This document shows, piece after piece, positions 1 through 11,965 of a stretch of DNA of 64,000 nt; within the stretch, counting starts at the first letter, position 1, and each line of letters begins with the position of its first letter. Source of the DNA: Pseudarthrobacter sp. MM222 (GTDB lineage: Bacteria > Actinomycetota > Actinomycetes > Actinomycetales > Micrococcaceae); contig NZ_OX352321.1 of assembly GCF_947090775.1 (NCBI RefSeq), positions 2,108,001 through 2,172,000 of the forward strand, given 5' to 3'. Made by a program: the position numbers and the translations under genes. The notes below the pieces were generated by a model that did no database searches, had not been told where the DNA came from, and saw only the letters and a program-made list of their open reading frames with translations.

Positions 1-1
1 C

Positions 2-1810
2 AAGCTCTCCGAGGACACCCGCCAAACCGTGCTGCACGGCAAAGACCACAAGGTGGTGGTGCAGTACCGCAACCGCTTCGGCCGGGAACGCAAGTACAGC
101 ACCGGCTTTGAGGGCGTCATCCAGTACGTCCACCGCAAGCACCTCGAAACCGACTCGGACAAGGCCCGGGACCGATACGAGGAATACATGCGGCAGATCC
201 CGTGCCCGGTCTGCAGCGGCGCGCGCCTGAACCCGGCATCCCTCTCGGTGCTGATCAACGGCCATAACATCGCCCAGGTAGCTGCCCTGCCGATGCGCGA
301 GTGCGCCGACTTCCTGAACAACCTGGTCCTCACGGACCGCGAGGCCCAGATCGCGCACCAAGTCCTGAAGGAAATTCAGGCCCGGCTGACTTTCCTCCTC
401 GACGTCGGCCTCGAGTACCTGAACCTGGAACGGCCCTCCGGCACGCTCTCCGGCGGCGAAGCCCAGCGGATCCGGCTCGCCACCCAGATTGGCTCCGGCC
501 TCGTCGGCGTTCTCTACGTCCTCGACGAGCCGTCCATCGGGCTGCACCAGCGCGACAACCGCCGCTTGATCGAAACGCTCACTCGGTTGCGGGACCTCGG
601 CAACACCCTGATCGTGGTCGAGCACGACGAAGACACCATCCAGGAGGCCGACTGGGTCGTCGACATCGGACCCGGCGCCGGCGAGCACGGCGGCATGGTG
701 GTCCACTCCGGGTCCTACAAGGAACTGCTGGAGAACACCGCGTCCCTGACCGGTGACTACCTCTCCGGCCGGAAGCAGATCGAGATCCCGCGGAAACGCC
801 GCAAGTACGACAAGAAGCGGGAACTCAAGGTGGTCGGCGCCAAGGAGAACAACCTCCTGAACGTGGACGCCACCTTCCCGCTTGGCCTGTTCACGGCGGT
901 GACGGGCGTCAGCGGCTCCGGCAAGTCAACCCTCGTCAACGAGATTCTCTACAAGGTGCTCGCCAACAAGCTCAACGGCGCCAAGCAGGTGGCCGGACGG
1001 CACAAGCTGATCCAGGGCCTGGAACACCTCGACAAGGTCGTGCACGTGGACCAGAGCCCGATCGGGCGCACGCCGCGCTCCAACCCGGCGACCTACACGG
1101 GCGTGTTCGACAACATTCGCAAGCTCTTCGCCGAGACCACCGAAGCGAAGGTCCGCGGCTACCAGCCGGGCCGGTTCTCCTTCAACGTCAAGGGCGGCCG
1201 CTGCGAAGCCTGCTCCGGTGACGGCACGCTGAAGATCGAAATGAACTTCCTGCCGGACGTCTACGTCCCGTGCGAGGTATGCCACGGTGCCCGGTACAAC
1301 CGGGAAACGCTGGAGGTGCACTACAAGGGCAAGACCATAGCGGACGTGTTGAACATGCCAATCGAAGAGGGCGCCGAGTTCTTTGCGGCGTTCTCGCCGA
1401 TCGCCCGGCACCTGTCCACGCTCGTCGACGTCGGGCTCGGCTACGTGCGGCTGGGCCAGCCCGCCACGACGCTTTCCGGCGGCGAGGCCCAGCGGGTAAA
1501 GCTCGCGGCGGAACTGCAGAAGCGCTCCAACGGCCGCAGCATCTACGTGCTGGACGAACCCACCACGGGACTGCACTTCGAGGACATCCGGAAGCTGCTC
1601 ATGGTGCTGCAGGGCCTCGTGGACAAGGGCAACACCGTCATCACCATCGAGCACAACCTCGACGTCATCAAGAGTGCCGACTGGATCGTGGATCTGGGAC
1701 CCGACGGCGGATCCGGCGGCGGACGCATCGTTGCCTCCGGCACCCCGGAGCAAGTCGCCAAATCCACGGAAAGCCACACGGCAGCCTTCCTGGCCGACAT
1801 CCTGGCCTGA
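2..1810 (+). CDS. uvrA: UvrA, excinuclease ABC subunit A (C-terminal two-thirds, 5' truncated)
   Basis: Damage-recognition ATPase of nucleotide excision repair; works with UvrB and UvrC in the cytoplasm. The frame is open to the window edge, leaving about 602 residues of a protein normally near 950-1000. Visible are a CPVC zinc-type motif, the first ABC signature [12 protein letters not shown], the second Walker [11 protein letters not shown], the second zinc module (CEAC...CEVC) and the second signature [12 protein letters not shown] followed by [10 protein letters not shown]. Ends at a strong palindromic terminator. uvrC lies 1.65 kb downstream. Identification is secure. Confidence 0.97.
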   Translation, partial: KLSEDTRQTVLHGKDHKVVVQYRNRFGRERKYSTGFEGVIQYVHRKHLETDSDKARDRYEEYMRQIPCPVCSGARLNPASLSVLINGHNIAQVAALPMRECADFLNNLVLTDREAQIAHQVLKEIQARLTFLLDVGLEYLNLERPSGTLSGGEAQRIRLATQIGSGLVGVLYVLDEPSIGLHQRDNRRLIETLTRLRDLGNTLIVVEHDEDTIQEADWVVDIGPGAGEHGGMVVHSGSYKELLENTASLTGDYLSGRKQIEIPRKRRKYDKKRELKVVGAKENNLLNVDATFPLGLFTAVTGVSGSGKSTLVNEILYKVLANKLNGAKQVAGRHKLIQGLEHLDKVVHVDQSPIGRTPRSNPATYTGVFDNIRKLFAETTEAKVRGYQPGRFSFNVKGGRCEACSGDGTLKIEMNFLPDVYVPCEVCHGARYNRETLEVHYKGKTIADVLNMPIEEGAEFFAAFSPIARHLSTLVDVGLGYVRLGQPATTLSGGEAQRVKLAAELQKRSNGRSIYVLDEPTTGLHFEDIRKLLMVLQGLVDKGNTVITIEHNLDVIKSADWIVDLGPDGGSGGGRIVASGTPEQVAKSTESHTAAFLADILA

Positions 1811-1833
1811 GTCCGCCCGGGCCCATCAACCCG

Positions 1834-1873
1834 GTGTGGGCCGGCGGCGTTCCGGAACGCCGCCGGCCCACAC
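1834..1873 (+). terminator. Perfect 40-bp palindrome, uvrA terminator
   Basis: Two exact 20-bp arms (GTGTGGGCCGGCGGCGTTCC and its reverse complement) with no spacer, starting 23 bases after the uvrA stop. There is no T-tract, as is common for actinobacterial hairpin terminators. Confidence 0.7.
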
Positions 1874-1967
1874 GGGGCCGGGCATAACAAGGGGAAGTTC
1901 TCCCCGATGTATTCCCTGCGGGGAATGCGAGTTTCTGGCATCCCGGCACTCGTGAGAAACTAGGCCG

Positions 1968-2765
1968 GTGACCCTTACAACAGTGCCCGTGATCTTTGAC
2001 CTGGACGGCACTCTTGTCGATCCCGCCGGCGGAATAACGGACGGAATCGCAGCGGCCCTCACAGAGCTCGGGCTCCCCGTTCCCGGCAAGGCCCGGATGG
2101 ACGCGATGATCGGACCCAAGCTCAGCCATTCCCTCACGGAAATCGCCGGCGTCCCGGCCGAACAGCTGCACGCCGCCATCACGATCTACCGCGCGCACTA
2201 CGCCTCTACCGGCATCGCCCAGAGCCGGCTTTACCCCGGCGTCCGCGACCTGCTGGAATCCTTCACCGCCGCCGGACGTCCGGTGGCGGTCGCCACCCAG
2301 AAGCCCGAGGGGCTGGCACGAACCGTACTTGAACACCATGGCATCGCGGACCACTTCGGCACCATCCGCGGCTCTGCCGCCGATGAGACGGCCGGGCCCG
2401 GCGCTGCCGCTCCGGCGGGAAAGGCCGAGATCGTCGCCGCCGCGCTGGCCGATCTGCAGGCCCAGTCCGCCGGGGACCTGCGCCACGCCGTCATGGTGGG
2501 GGACCGCGCCCAGGACGTGGCCGGGGCGGCAGCCAACGGCATGGAGTGCATCGGCGTAGCCTGGGGCTTCGCCCCCGACGGCGAACTGCACGAGGCCGGG
2601 GCCGTCGAGATCGTGCAGACCACCACGGCCCTGCACCAGACCATCCTGCGACGGGACGCAGACGGAACCGCTGGCCGGACGGCCCCGCACCGGGCGGCGG
2701 CAGCGACGGCGCACGTTCCCCGCACCGAATCCCGGAGCGAGGTGCACACCGATGGCAATGTTTGA
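1968..2765 (+). CDS. HAD-family phosphatase (phosphoglycolate phosphatase-like)
   Basis: Predicted Mg-dependent phosphomonoesterase. The DLDGTLVDP motif near the N-terminus supplies the nucleophile Asp, VAVATQKPEG fits motif II, and VMVGDRAQDV gives the acidic motif, with a helical cap between, so this is a Gph/PGMB-like subfamily I HAD. 265 residues, GTG start; the last 40 residues are low-complexity. The 3' end overlaps the plsC start by 14 bases, so the two are translationally linked. The substrate cannot be read from the sequence. Confidence 0.85.
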   Translation: MTLTTVPVIFDLDGTLVDPAGGITDGIAAALTELGLPVPGKARMDAMIGPKLSHSLTEIAGVPAEQLHAAITIYRAHYASTGIAQSRLYPGVRDLLESFTAAGRPVAVATQKPEGLARTVLEHHGIADHFGTIRGSAADETAGPGAAAPAGKAEIVAAALADLQAQSAGDLRHAVMVGDRAQDVAGAAANGMECIGVAWGFAPDGELHEAGAVEIVQTTTALHQTILRRDADGTAGRTAPHRAAAATAHVPRTESRSEVHTDGNV

Positions 2766-3420
2766 TGCGATCCGCTGGACCACGCGGGGACTCCTCACCT
2801 CGAGCTGCCGGCCCACCGTCATCGGCCTGGAAAACGTGCCCGAGGAGGGCCCGTTCATCGTGGCCCCGAACCATCTTTCCTTCCTGGACAGCGTGATCGT
2901 CCAGGCCCTCATGCCGCGCCCGGTCGCGTTCTTCGCGAAGGCCGAGTACTTCACCACCGGCGGCGTCAAGGGGAAGGTCATGAAATCCTTCTTCGAGGCC
3001 GTCGGCTCGATCCCGGTCGAGCGCGGCGAGCAGGCCGCCAGCGTGCAGGCGCTCAAGACGCTGCTGGAGATCCTCGACTCCGGCCGCGGCATCGGGATCT
3101 ACCCCGAGGGCACCCGTTCCCGTGACGGCCTGCTGTACCGCGGCCGTACCGGTGTCGGCTGGCTCGCCCTGACCACGGGCGCCCCGGTCGTACCGGTGGG
3201 ACTGATCGGCACCGAACACCTGCAGCCGGCGGACAGCAAGTCCATCAAGCCGCAGCACTTCACCATGAAAGTCGGCCAGCCGCTGTACTTCGACAAGACC
3301 GGTCCGGACCACTCCCTGCCGGCGCGCCGCCAGGTCACCGACCGGATCATGGACGCCATCGCCGAACTCAGCGGCCAGGAACGGGCCACCGGCTACAACC
3401 AGAGCAAAGCCATCGACTAG
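2752..3420 (+). CDS. plsC: 1-acyl-sn-glycerol-3-phosphate acyltransferase (PlsC family)
   Basis: Transfers an acyl chain to lysophosphatidate in membrane phospholipid synthesis. The HX4D catalytic motif is seen in NHLSFLDS, followed by the phosphate-binding EGTRSRDG motif and a VPVGLIGT block, all in family order. 222 residues, typical length. Starts inside the end of the HAD gene. Related family members can acylate other acceptors, so the exact acceptor is inferred. Confidence 0.88.
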   Translation: MAMFDAIRWTTRGLLTSSCRPTVIGLENVPEEGPFIVAPNHLSFLDSVIVQALMPRPVAFFAKAEYFTTGGVKGKVMKSFFEAVGSIPVERGEQAASVQALKTLLEILDSGRGIGIYPEGTRSRDGLLYRGRTGVGWLALTTGAPVVPVGLIGTEHLQPADSKSIKPQHFTMKVGQPLYFDKTGPDHSLPARRQVTDRIMDAIAELSGQERATGYNQSKAID

Positions 3421-3451
3421 GGCGCTGTCCCGGACACCCCCGCCGTTTCAG

Positions 3452-3457
3452 TAGACT
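3452..3457 (+). promoter_or_regulatory. -10 element TAGACT placing the TSS at the uvrC start codon
   Basis: TAGACT ends 6 bases before the GTG at 3464, which would give a leaderless mRNA. No Shine-Dalgarno sequence is present before this start. Confidence 0.45.
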
Positions 3458-3463
3458 TGAACT

Positions 3464-5494
3464 GTGGCAGATCCAGCGAGTTACCGACCCCAGGCGGGTG
3501 AGATTCCGACCAATCCGGGCGTGTACCGCTTCCGCGATCCGCACGGCCGGGTCATCTACGTCGGCAAGGCCAAGAACCTCCGTTCGCGGCTGAACTCCTA
3601 CTTCGCCAACCCTGCCGGGCTGCTGCCCAAGACCCATGCGATGGTCCATGCGGCCAGCAGCGTTGAATGGACCGTCGTCGGCAGCGAACTCGAATCCCTC
3701 CAGCTGGAATACACCTGGATCAAGGAATTCAAACCGCGCTTCAACGTCATGTTCCGTGACGACAAAAGCTATCCGTACCTAGCGGTCACGATGGGGGAGA
3801 AGTACCCTCGCGTCCAGGTACTGCGCGGCGAACGCCGGAAGGGTACGCGCTATTTCGGCCCGTACACCGCCGGCGCCATCCGGGACACCATGGACACCCT
3901 GCTGCGGGTGTTCCCGGTCCGCAGCTGCAGCGCCGGGGTCCTGAAGCGGGCCGAAGCCAGTGGCCGGCCGTGCCTGCTGGGCTATATCGACAAGTGCTCG
4001 GCCCCGTGCGTGGGACGCATCTCCGCGGAGGACCACCGTGCCCTCGCCGAGGATTTCTGCACCTTCATGGGCGGCGAGGCCAAACCGTTCGTGACGAGGC
4101 TGGAAAAGGAGATGGCCGCCGCCGTCGCCGAACTGGACTACGAGCGCGCGGCCCGCATCCGGGACGACATCGTCGCGTTGAAAAAGGTCTTTGAGCGCAA
4201 CGCCGTCGTCCTGGCCGAGGGCACCGACGCGGACGTCTTCGCCCTGCACGAGGACGAACTGGAGGCCGCGGTCCAGGTCTTCCACGTCCGTGGCGGCCGG
4301 ATCCGCGGCCAGCGCGGCTGGGTGGTGGAAAAGGTCGAAGACTTCACCACCCCCGACCTGGTCGAGCACCTGCTCCAGCAGGTCTACGGCGAGGAAGCCG
4401 AAAGCCAGGGACGGCTGCCGCGGGAAGTCCTGGTGCCCACGGAACCCAGCAACGCCGCCGAGCTCGCCGAATGGCTCAGCGGCCTCCGCGGCGCCCGCGT
4501 GGATATCCGTGTCCCGCAGCGCGGCGACAAGGCTGCCCTGCTGTCCACCGTGCGGGACAACGCCGAGCACGCCCTGAAACTGCACAAGTCACGGCGGGCC
4601 GGCGACCTGACCATGAGGTCCCAGGCGCTGCAGGAGCTGCAGGAGGCACTGGACCTTCCCATGGCGCTGATGCGGATCGAGTGCTTCGACATCTCGCACG
4701 TGCAGGGCACCAACGTCGTCGGGTCCATGGTGGTGGTCGAGGATGGGCTGCCGAAGAAGTCGGACTACCGGAAGTTCTCCATCAGCGGCGCCGCCGCCAA
4801 CGACGACACCGCCGCGATGCATGACGTGCTGACCCGCCGCTTCCGGAACTATCTGCAGGAGAAGGCAGAGCATGCCGACGCCGCCGCGCAGCCCGGCCAC
4901 CTGGCGGCGCTCACGGCCGCGGCCGACGCCGCCGTCGCCGGGCCCGCCGGCGCCCGAACGGACACCACGACGCCCGCGCTGCGGGCGCGGTTCGCCTACC
5001 CGCCCAACCTGGTGGTGGTCGACGGCGGGAAGCCCCAGGTCAACGCGGCCGCCCGTGCGCTGGCCGAACTGGGCGTCGACGATGTCTACGTCGTCGGGCT
5101 GGCCAAGCGGCTCGAGGAGGTCTGGCTCCCGGACAGCGACTTCCCCGTGATCCTGCCGCGGGCCTCGGCCGGGCTCTATCTTCTGCAGCGCATCCGCGAC
5201 GAGGCGCACCGTTTCGCGATCTCCTTCCACCGCCAGAAACGCGGCAAGGCCATGACCGTGTCCGCCCTGGACAGCGTCCCGGGACTGGGCGCATCCAAGC
5301 GCAAGGCCCTTCTGGCCCAATTCGGCTCGGTCAAAAGCATCAAGGCCGCGACTGCGGCCGAGCTCACCGTGGCAAAGGGGATCGGACCCTCCCTCGCCGA
5401 GGCGATCGTGCGACACTTCGGCCAGGAGGACGCGGCCGGGCCCCCCGCCCTGCAGGCCATCAACATGACGACCGGCGAAATCCTGGAAACTTAG
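3464..5494 (+). CDS. uvrC: UvrC, excinuclease ABC subunit C
   Basis: Makes the dual incisions flanking UvrB-bound lesions. The N-terminal GIY-YIG domain shows PGVYRFRD and [14 protein letters not shown]; a cysteine-containing stretch ([13 protein letters not shown]), a UVR helix hairpin around residue 220, the RNase-H-like C-terminal nuclease ([18 protein letters not shown]) and a terminal helix-hairpin-helix pair ([13 protein letters not shown]) follow in order. 676 residues. The GTG start is probably leaderless. The stop codon lies inside a 12-bp direct repeat. Confidence 0.97.
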   Translation: MADPASYRPQAGEIPTNPGVYRFRDPHGRVIYVGKAKNLRSRLNSYFANPAGLLPKTHAMVHAASSVEWTVVGSELESLQLEYTWIKEFKPRFNVMFRDDKSYPYLAVTMGEKYPRVQVLRGERRKGTRYFGPYTAGAIRDTMDTLLRVFPVRSCSAGVLKRAEASGRPCLLGYIDKCSAPCVGRISAEDHRALAEDFCTFMGGEAKPFVTRLEKEMAAAVAELDYERAARIRDDIVALKKVFERNAVVLAEGTDADVFALHEDELEAAVQVFHVRGGRIRGQRGWVVEKVEDFTTPDLVEHLLQQVYGEEAESQGRLPREVLVPTEPSNAAELAEWLSGLRGARVDIRVPQRGDKAALLSTVRDNAEHALKLHKSRRAGDLTMRSQALQELQEALDLPMALMRIECFDISHVQGTNVVGSMVVVEDGLPKKSDYRKFSISGAAANDDTAAMHDVLTRRFRNYLQEKAEHADAAAQPGHLAALTAAADAAVAGPAGARTDTTTPALRARFAYPPNLVVVDGGKPQVNAAARALAELGVDDVYVVGLAKRLEEVWLPDSDFPVILPRASAGLYLLQRIRDEAHRFAISFHRQKRGKAMTVSALDSVPGLGASKRKALLAQFGSVKSIKAATAAELTVAKGIGPSLAEAIVRHFGQEDAAGPPALQAINMTTGEILET

Positions 5495-5517
5495 CTAGCA
5501 CCGGCAAACTTAGCTAG
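5487..5517 (+). repeat. 12-bp direct repeat AAACTTAGCTAG, two copies
   Basis: Copies at 5487-5498 and 5506-5517, 19 bases apart. The first carries the uvrC stop codon, and the second runs into TAGGGT, a possible -10 for rapZ. Confidence 0.6.
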
Positions 5518-5611
5518 GGTAAGGACTTGGGAAACGGCACGTCCGTCGGCACAAATGGCGCCGACCGGATGGCCGCGACAAAGAATTGCACAGCAGAACG
5601 GGGCTTCACAG

Positions 5612-6535
5612 ATGGCAGAGTCGACGGCGGGATCCGGCACGGAAACGGACGGCATGACTCCGGTCAAACCCGATGAGGCGGAACTGCTCGTGGTGACCGG
5701 CATGTCGGGAGCGGGCCGCAGCACGGCCTCGGACGCGCTGGAGGACCACGGCTGGTACGTCGTGGAGAACCTGCCGCCGCAGATGCTCGGCACGCTCGCC
5801 GAGCTGGTTTCCCACGCGCCCCGCTCCATCTCCAAACTCGCCGTGGTGATGGACGTCCGGAGCAAGGAGCTGTTCGCTGACATCCGCGCCGCCCTCCGCG
5901 CGCTCGAGGCCAGTGGCGTCACCTTCCGGGTGCTCTTCCTCGACGCGGACGACGGCGTCCTGGTCCGCCGCTTCGAACAGGGCCGCCGCCCGCACCCGCT
6001 GCAGGGCGGCGGCAGGATCCTCGACGGCATCGCCGCCGAGCGCGAACTGCTCCACGAACTCCGGACTTCTGCCGATATCGTCCTGGACACCTCGGCCCTG
6101 AACGTGCACGGACTGGCCACCGCCATCACTGAGCTGTTCAGCGACACCGGACCGGTGGCGCTGCGCCTGAACGTCATGAGCTTCGGTTTCAAGTACGGCC
6201 TGCCGGTGGACGCGAACTTCGTGGCGGACGCCCGCTTCATCCCCAACCCGCACTGGGTTCCGGCGCTGCGCCCGCACACCGGCCTGGACAAGGACGTCAG
6301 CGACTACGTGCTCGAGGCCCAGGGGGTCAGCAACTTCGTGGAGCGCTACGTCCTGGCCCTCGAACCGGTGTTGGACGGCTACCGCCGTGAGAACAAGCAC
6401 TACGCCACGATTGCGATCGGCTGCACCGGAGGAAAGCACCGCTCGGTCGCCGTCGCCGTCGAGCTTTCCCGCCGCCTCGCGCAATACCCGCGCGTCACCG
6501 TGACCACGACGCACCGGGACCTGGGCCGGGAATAA
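5612..6535 (+). CDS. rapZ: RNase adapter protein RapZ family (P-loop nucleotide-binding)
   Basis: P-loop protein; in E. coli RapZ binds glmZ sRNA and RNase E, while the actinobacterial role is less clear. The Walker [10 protein letters not shown] lies near residue 36 and the conserved C-terminal block [12 protein letters not shown] is present. The ATG at 5612 is preferred (307 residues), although the frame runs 57 bases further upstream. The TAA shares its last base with the ATG of the next gene, so it is coupled to yvcK. rapZ-yvcK-whiA is a conserved Gram-positive trio. Confidence 0.92.
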   Translation: MAESTAGSGTETDGMTPVKPDEAELLVVTGMSGAGRSTASDALEDHGWYVVENLPPQMLGTLAELVSHAPRSISKLAVVMDVRSKELFADIRAALRALEASGVTFRVLFLDADDGVLVRRFEQGRRPHPLQGGGRILDGIAAERELLHELRTSADIVLDTSALNVHGLATAITELFSDTGPVALRLNVMSFGFKYGLPVDANFVADARFIPNPHWVPALRPHTGLDKDVSDYVLEAQGVSNFVERYVLALEPVLDGYRRENKHYATIAIGCTGGKHRSVAVAVELSRRLAQYPRVTVTTTHRDLGRE

Positions 6536-7554
6536 TGGCGCTGCTCACCGGCCCCCTGCCGCTCGTCCCGCCGGCCAGTCCTGCCTTCGCCAGCCAGCAG
6601 GACAAAGGCCCCTCCGTGGTCGCGCTCGGCGGCGGCCACGGCCTCTCCGCCTCACTGTCGGCCCTGCGCCTGCTTACCTCGGAACTGACCGCCATCGTCA
6701 CAGTGGCGGACGACGGCGGATCCTCGGGGCGCCTGCGCGAGGAGTACGGCGTCCTCCCGCCCGGAGACCTGCGGATGGCGCTGTCCGCCCTGTGCGACGA
6801 TACCGACTGGGGCCGCACCTGGCGCGATGTCATGCAGCACCGGTTCCAGCCCGGCAAGGGCCGCGGCGGCTCCCTCGACGACCACGCCATGGGCAACCTG
6901 CTGATCGTGACCCTTTGGGAGCTCCTCGGCGACACCGTGGCAGGCCTCAAATGGGCCGGCGCCCTGCTGGGCGCCCGCGGCGAGGTCCTGCCGATGTCCA
7001 GCGTTCCGCTCACCATCGAGGGCCAGATCCGGGTCACTGCCCCCGACGGCACCTCGGTGCTGCAAACCCTTCGCGGTCAGGCTAAATGCGCGGTCGCCGG
7101 TTCGCTGGAGCACGTCCGGCTGCTGCCCGCGGACGCCCCGGCCTGCCTGGAGGCCCTCACGGCCATTGAACTCGCGGACTGGGTCATCCTGGGTCCGGGC
7201 TCCTGGTACACGTCCGTGCTGCCGCACCTGCTCCTGCCGGAAATGCGGGAAGCGCTCTGCAACACCCAGGCGCGGCGCTGCCTCACGATGAACCTGGCGA
7301 CGGACACCAAGGAAACCATGGGCATGACCGCCGCGGACCACCTCCGCGTGCTGCGCCAGTACGCGCCGGACTTCTCGATCGACGTCGTCCTGGCCGATCC
7401 GGCGTCGGTCCCGGACCTTCGCGAGTTCGAGCAGGCGGCCGGGATGCTCGGTGCCGAGGTCGTCTTGGGTAAAGTGGGGGCGTCGAGCCGCCGGCCGATC
7501 CACGACCCGTTGCGTCTGGCCACGGCGTACCACGACATTTTCGGGAACAGTTAG
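6535..7554 (+). CDS. yvcK: YvcK/CofD-like protein (gluconeogenesis factor)
   Basis: CofD-fold protein. In Bacillus YvcK is needed for growth on gluconeogenic carbon and for cell shape; CofD enzymes transfer 2-phospholactate to F420 precursors. The N-terminal [16 protein letters not shown] glycine motif, [11 protein letters not shown] and the [13 protein letters not shown] block are diagnostic for the YvcK branch. 339 residues. Overlaps rapZ by one base and precedes whiA by 10 bases. Confidence 0.9.
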   Translation: MALLTGPLPLVPPASPAFASQQDKGPSVVALGGGHGLSASLSALRLLTSELTAIVTVADDGGSSGRLREEYGVLPPGDLRMALSALCDDTDWGRTWRDVMQHRFQPGKGRGGSLDDHAMGNLLIVTLWELLGDTVAGLKWAGALLGARGEVLPMSSVPLTIEGQIRVTAPDGTSVLQTLRGQAKCAVAGSLEHVRLLPADAPACLEALTAIELADWVILGPGSWYTSVLPHLLLPEMREALCNTQARRCLTMNLATDTKETMGMTAADHLRVLRQYAPDFSIDVVLADPASVPDLREFEQAAGMLGAEVVLGKVGASSRRPIHDPLRLATAYHDIFGNS

Positions 7555-7564
7555 GAAAGGTGCC

Positions 7565-8545
7565 ATGGCACTGACAGCATCAGTCAAGGAAGAACTCTCC
7601 CGGCTGGACATCAAGAAGTCCTCCGTCCGGAAGGCTGAAGTGTCGGCCATGCTCCGCTTCGCCGGCGGACTGCACATCATCTCCGGCCGGATCGTGATCG
7701 AGGCGGAAGTGGACCTCGCCTCGACGGCCCGCCGGCTACGCGCCGCCATCGCAGAGGTTTACGGACACCAGAGCGAGATCATTGTGGTCTCCGGCGGCGG
7801 ACTACGCCGGGGGAGCCGCTATGTGGTCCGGGTGGTGCGGGACGGTGAAGCCCTTGCCCGCCAGACGGGCCTCCTGGACGCCCGCGGACGCCCTGTCCGG
7901 GGTCTCCCGTCGGCAGTGGTAAACGGTTCAGCCTCCGACGCCGAGGCGGTCTGGCGCGGGGCCTTCCTCGCCCACGGCTCGCTCACCGAACCGGGGCGCT
8001 CCTCCGCCATGGAGGTCACCTGCCCGGGACCCGAGTCGGCGCTGGCCCTGGTCGGCGCAGCGCGCCGCCTGGGTATCCAGGCCAAGGCCCGCGAGGTCAG
8101 GGGAGTGGACCGGGTGGTGATCCGCGACGGCGACACCATCGCCGCGCTGCTGACCCGGATGGGCGCACACGACGCGCTGATGGTCTGGGAGGAACGCCGG
8201 ATGCGCAAGGAAGTCCGGGCCACCGCCAACCGGCTGGCCAACTTCGACGACGCGAACCTGCGCCGCTCAGCCCAGGCCGCCGTAGCCGCGGGCGCCCGGG
8301 TGGACCGGGCCCTCGAGATCCTCGGTGACGACGTCCCGGAACACCTCAAATACGCCGGTGAGCTGCGCGTGGCGCACAAACAGGCAAGCCTCGACGAGCT
8401 TGGCCGGCTCGCCGATCCCGTGATGACCAAGGATGCCATCGCGGGCCGGATCCGCCGGCTGTTGGCGATGGCGGACAAGCGCGCCCAGGACCTTGGCATC
8501 CCCGGCACCGAGGCCAATGTGACTCCGGACATGCTGGACGAGTAG
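7565..8545 (+). CDS. whiA: WhiA, DNA-binding developmental/cell-division regulator
   Basis: Sporulation and cell-division transcription factor with a degenerate LAGLIDADG homing-endonuclease domain and a C-terminal helix-turn-helix. [15 protein letters not shown] is the family N-terminus; the [15 protein letters not shown] linker and the C-terminal HTH ([26 protein letters not shown]) are clear. The start at 7565 is chosen from its AGGAAAGG ribosome site; 326 residues. In Micrococcaceae, which do not sporulate, the role is probably in division; that is inference. Confidence 0.95.
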   Translation: MALTASVKEELSRLDIKKSSVRKAEVSAMLRFAGGLHIISGRIVIEAEVDLASTARRLRAAIAEVYGHQSEIIVVSGGGLRRGSRYVVRVVRDGEALARQTGLLDARGRPVRGLPSAVVNGSASDAEAVWRGAFLAHGSLTEPGRSSAMEVTCPGPESALALVGAARRLGIQAKAREVRGVDRVVIRDGDTIAALLTRMGAHDALMVWEERRMRKEVRATANRLANFDDANLRRSAQAAVAAGARVDRALEILGDDVPEHLKYAGELRVAHKQASLDELGRLADPVMTKDAIAGRIRRLLAMADKRAQDLGIPGTEANVTPDMLDE

Positions 8546-8555
8546 CCGCGGCCCC

Positions 8556-8561
8556 TAGAAT
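8556..8561 (+). promoter_or_regulatory. Candidate -10 TAGAAT before sodA
   Basis: TAGAAT lies 11 bases after the whiA stop and about 150 bases before sodA. The leader contains repeated CGGATCC words (8562-8625). No clear -35 is seen. Confidence 0.35.
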
Positions 8562-8712
8562 CGGATCCAGACGGTGGAAATACCTCAGCAGCAGCGGAGG
8601 TTATGCCCACCGGATCCCGGATCCACCACAGACTTCCGGGTGCCACACCATCCGGATGCACAATCCGAGAGTTACCGAACCGGACGAACCGTCCACGACA
8701 TTGGAGGATTTT

Positions 8713-9336
8713 GTGACCGAGTACGTACTGCCCGAACTCAGCTACGACTATGCAGCACTGGAGCCCCACATTTCCGCGCGGATCATGGAGCTGCACCACA
8801 GCAAGCACCACGCCGCGTATGTGACGGGCGCCAACAACGCCCTGGCCCAGCTGGCGGAGGCCCGCGAGAAGGGCGACTTCGCCAACATCAACCGGCTGTC
8901 CAAGGACCTCGCCTTCCACACCGGTGGCCACATCAACCACTCCGTGTTCTGGAACAACCTTTCGCCGGACGGCGGCGACAAGCCGGAGGGTGAGCTCGCC
9001 GCGGCCATCGATGACGCGTTCGGCTCCTTTGACGCGTTCCGTGCCCAGTTCAGCGCCGCCGCCCTCGGGCTGCAGGGCTCCGGCTGGGGCTTCCTCGCCT
9101 ACGAGCCGATCGGCGGCAACCTGGTCATCGAGCAGCTCTACGACCAGCAGGGCAACGTCGCACTCGGAACCACTCCGCTGCTGATGCTGGACATGTGGGA
9201 GCACGCCTTCTACCTGGATTACGTCAACGTCAAGGCGGACTACGTCAAGGCCTTCTGGAACATCGTCAACTGGGCCGACGTCGCCAAGCGCTTCGAGGCG
9301 GCGCGCAGGAACGCCACGGGCCTCATTACCCTGTAA
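8713..9336 (+). CDS. sodA: Superoxide dismutase, Fe/Mn family
   Basis: Dismutates superoxide to hydrogen peroxide and oxygen. The four metal ligands lie in the expected contexts: [18 protein letters not shown] and [11 protein letters not shown] (Asp and His). The sequence closely resembles the mycobacterial SodA type ([16 protein letters not shown]). The GTG at 8713 with GGAGGA upstream is chosen (207 residues, family length); the frame stays open 57 bases upstream. Fe versus Mn use cannot be settled here. Followed by a terminator. Confidence 0.95.
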   Translation: MTEYVLPELSYDYAALEPHISARIMELHHSKHHAAYVTGANNALAQLAEAREKGDFANINRLSKDLAFHTGGHINHSVFWNNLSPDGGDKPEGELAAAIDDAFGSFDAFRAQFSAAALGLQGSGWGFLAYEPIGGNLVIEQLYDQQGNVALGTTPLLMLDMWEHAFYLDYVNVKADYVKAFWNIVNWADVAKRFEAARRNATGLITL

Positions 9337-9404
9337 CGGTGAGATAGCCCGAACCTGCTTGTAACAAAGCTCACATTTCGCGCTGTCGAGCCCGAATCGT
9401 GGAC

Positions 9405-9434
9405 AGCCTGCCCCCGCACTTGCGGGGGCAGGCT
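9405..9434 (+). terminator. sodA terminator hairpin
   Basis: 13-bp perfect stem AGCCTGCCCCCGC with a 4-base loop ACTT; no strong T-run. Confidence 0.75.
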
Positions 9435-9567
9435 CAGTTAAACGTAAGATAGGTCACGGAAGGCGGTTAGCCTTCAGCAATGTGGCTGGTCGCCCTCCGA
9501 TCTGGTAATCATCTCTGCCCAATGGCGTGCGGGATCTGTTAGTTGGCTTGAACGCCCGCTCAACTAG

Positions 9568-10614
<1,047 letters not shown>

Positions 10615-10624
10615 GGTAAGACAC

Positions 10625-11851
10625 ATGACATTCCACACCCTCAACGAACTGATCGCTGATGGTGTCCGCGGGCGGTACGTTCTGGTCAGAAGTGACCTGA
10701 ACGTGCCGCTCGACGGCTCTACAGTGACTGACGACGGCCGTATCAAGGCCTCCCTGCCAGTGCTGGCGAAGCTCACGGACGCCGGTGCCCGCGTGCTGGT
10801 CACAGCACACCTCGGCCGCCCCAAGGGCGCCCCGGAAGAGAAGTACTCGCTCAAGCCCGCCTCGTCGCGGCTGGCCGAGCTTGCCTCGTTCAAGGTCTCC
10901 CTCGCGGACGACACCGTCGGCGAGTCGGCAAAGGCACTAGCTGCCGCGCTGCAGGACGGCGAAGCCCTCGTGCTTGAGAACGTGCGCTTCGACGCCCGCG
11001 AAACCTCCAAGGACGACACCGAGCGCGGTGCGTTCGCGGATGAACTGGTGGCCCTGACCGGATCCAACGGCGCGTTCGTGGACGACGCCTTCGGCGCGGT
11101 CCACCGGAAGCACGCCAGTGTGTTCGACGTCGCCACCCGGCTGCCGTCCTACCAGGGCGACCTGGTCCGTACGGAGGTCGAGGTGCTGCGCAAGCTCACC
11201 ACCGAAACCCAGCGCCCCTACGTCGTCGTCCTGGGCGGGTCCAAGGTCTCGGACAAGCTCGCCGTGATCGACAACCTACTCGGCAAGGCTGACACCATCC
11301 TGGTGGGCGGCGGCATGCTGTTCACCTTCCTCGCCGCTGCGGGCCACAAGGTGGCAGGCAGCCTGCTGGAAGAAGACCAGATCCCGGTCGTTCAGGAGTA
11401 CCTGAAGCGCGCCGCGGACGCCGGTACCGAATTCGTCGTTCCCACTGACGTTGTCGTCGCCAGCAAATTCGCCGCCGACGCTGAGTCTGAGACGGTCCGT
11501 GCCGAGGCGATTGAAGGCAGCAGCTTCGGCAGCAAGGGCATTGGCCTGGACATCGGCCCGGAATCGGCAGCCGCGTTCGCGGAGCGGATCAAGGGCGCCA
11601 AGACGGTGTTCTGGAACGGCCCGATGGGCGTCTTCGAGTTCCCGGCGTTTGCCGCCGGCACCCGGGCCATCGCCCAGGCGCTGACGGAAACGGACGGGTT
11701 CACGGTGGTCGGTGGCGGCGACTCCGCCGCGGCAGTGCGGACCCTCGGGTTCGCCGATGACCAGTTCGGCCACATCTCCACCGGCGGCGGCGCCAGCCTG
11801 GAGTACCTTGAAGGCAAGGAACTCCCGGGCCTGAGCGTCCTGGACCGCTAA
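10625..11851 (+). CDS. pgk: Phosphoglycerate kinase
   Basis: Substrate-level phosphorylation of ADP from 1,3-bisphosphoglycerate. The N-terminal RSDLNVPLD substrate motif, [29 protein letters not shown] and the C-terminal VGGGDSAAA nucleotide block all match. ATG at 10625, 408 residues. Cotranscribed with gap; a strong hairpin with T-run separates it from tpiA, suggesting attenuation or partial termination inside the glycolytic cluster. Confidence 0.97.
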   Translation: MTFHTLNELIADGVRGRYVLVRSDLNVPLDGSTVTDDGRIKASLPVLAKLTDAGARVLVTAHLGRPKGAPEEKYSLKPASSRLAELASFKVSLADDTVGESAKALAAALQDGEALVLENVRFDARETSKDDTERGAFADELVALTGSNGAFVDDAFGAVHRKHASVFDVATRLPSYQGDLVRTEVEVLRKLTTETQRPYVVVLGGSKVSDKLAVIDNLLGKADTILVGGGMLFTFLAAAGHKVAGSLLEEDQIPVVQEYLKRAADAGTEFVVPTDVVVASKFAADAESETVRAEAIEGSSFGSKGIGLDIGPESAAAFAERIKGAKTVFWNGPMGVFEFPAFAAGTRAIAQALTETDGFTVVGGGDSAAAVRTLGFADDQFGHISTGGGASLEYLEGKELPGLSVLDR

Positions 11852-11859
11852 GCACTCCG

Positions 11860-11926
11860 GCCGGCAGCGCGCCCGTCCCGCACTTCGCGGATAGCAACCC
11901 ACGGGCGCGCCGCCGGCTGTTTTTTT
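11860..11926 (+). terminator. pgk intrinsic terminator
   Basis: Arms 11860-11876 and 11901-11917 pair with one mismatch, followed by a 7-base T-run at 11920-11926. It is the most classical rho-independent terminator in the window. Confidence 0.8.
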
Positions 11927-11965
11927 GTCAGACTATTTTGATCCGCACCTCTTTTTGGAGACCAT

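Noticed and set aside
1668..3092. Long minus-strand frame across uvrA, HAD and plsC
   Set aside because: Overlaps three recognised genes and reads through a terminator palindrome; no domain.
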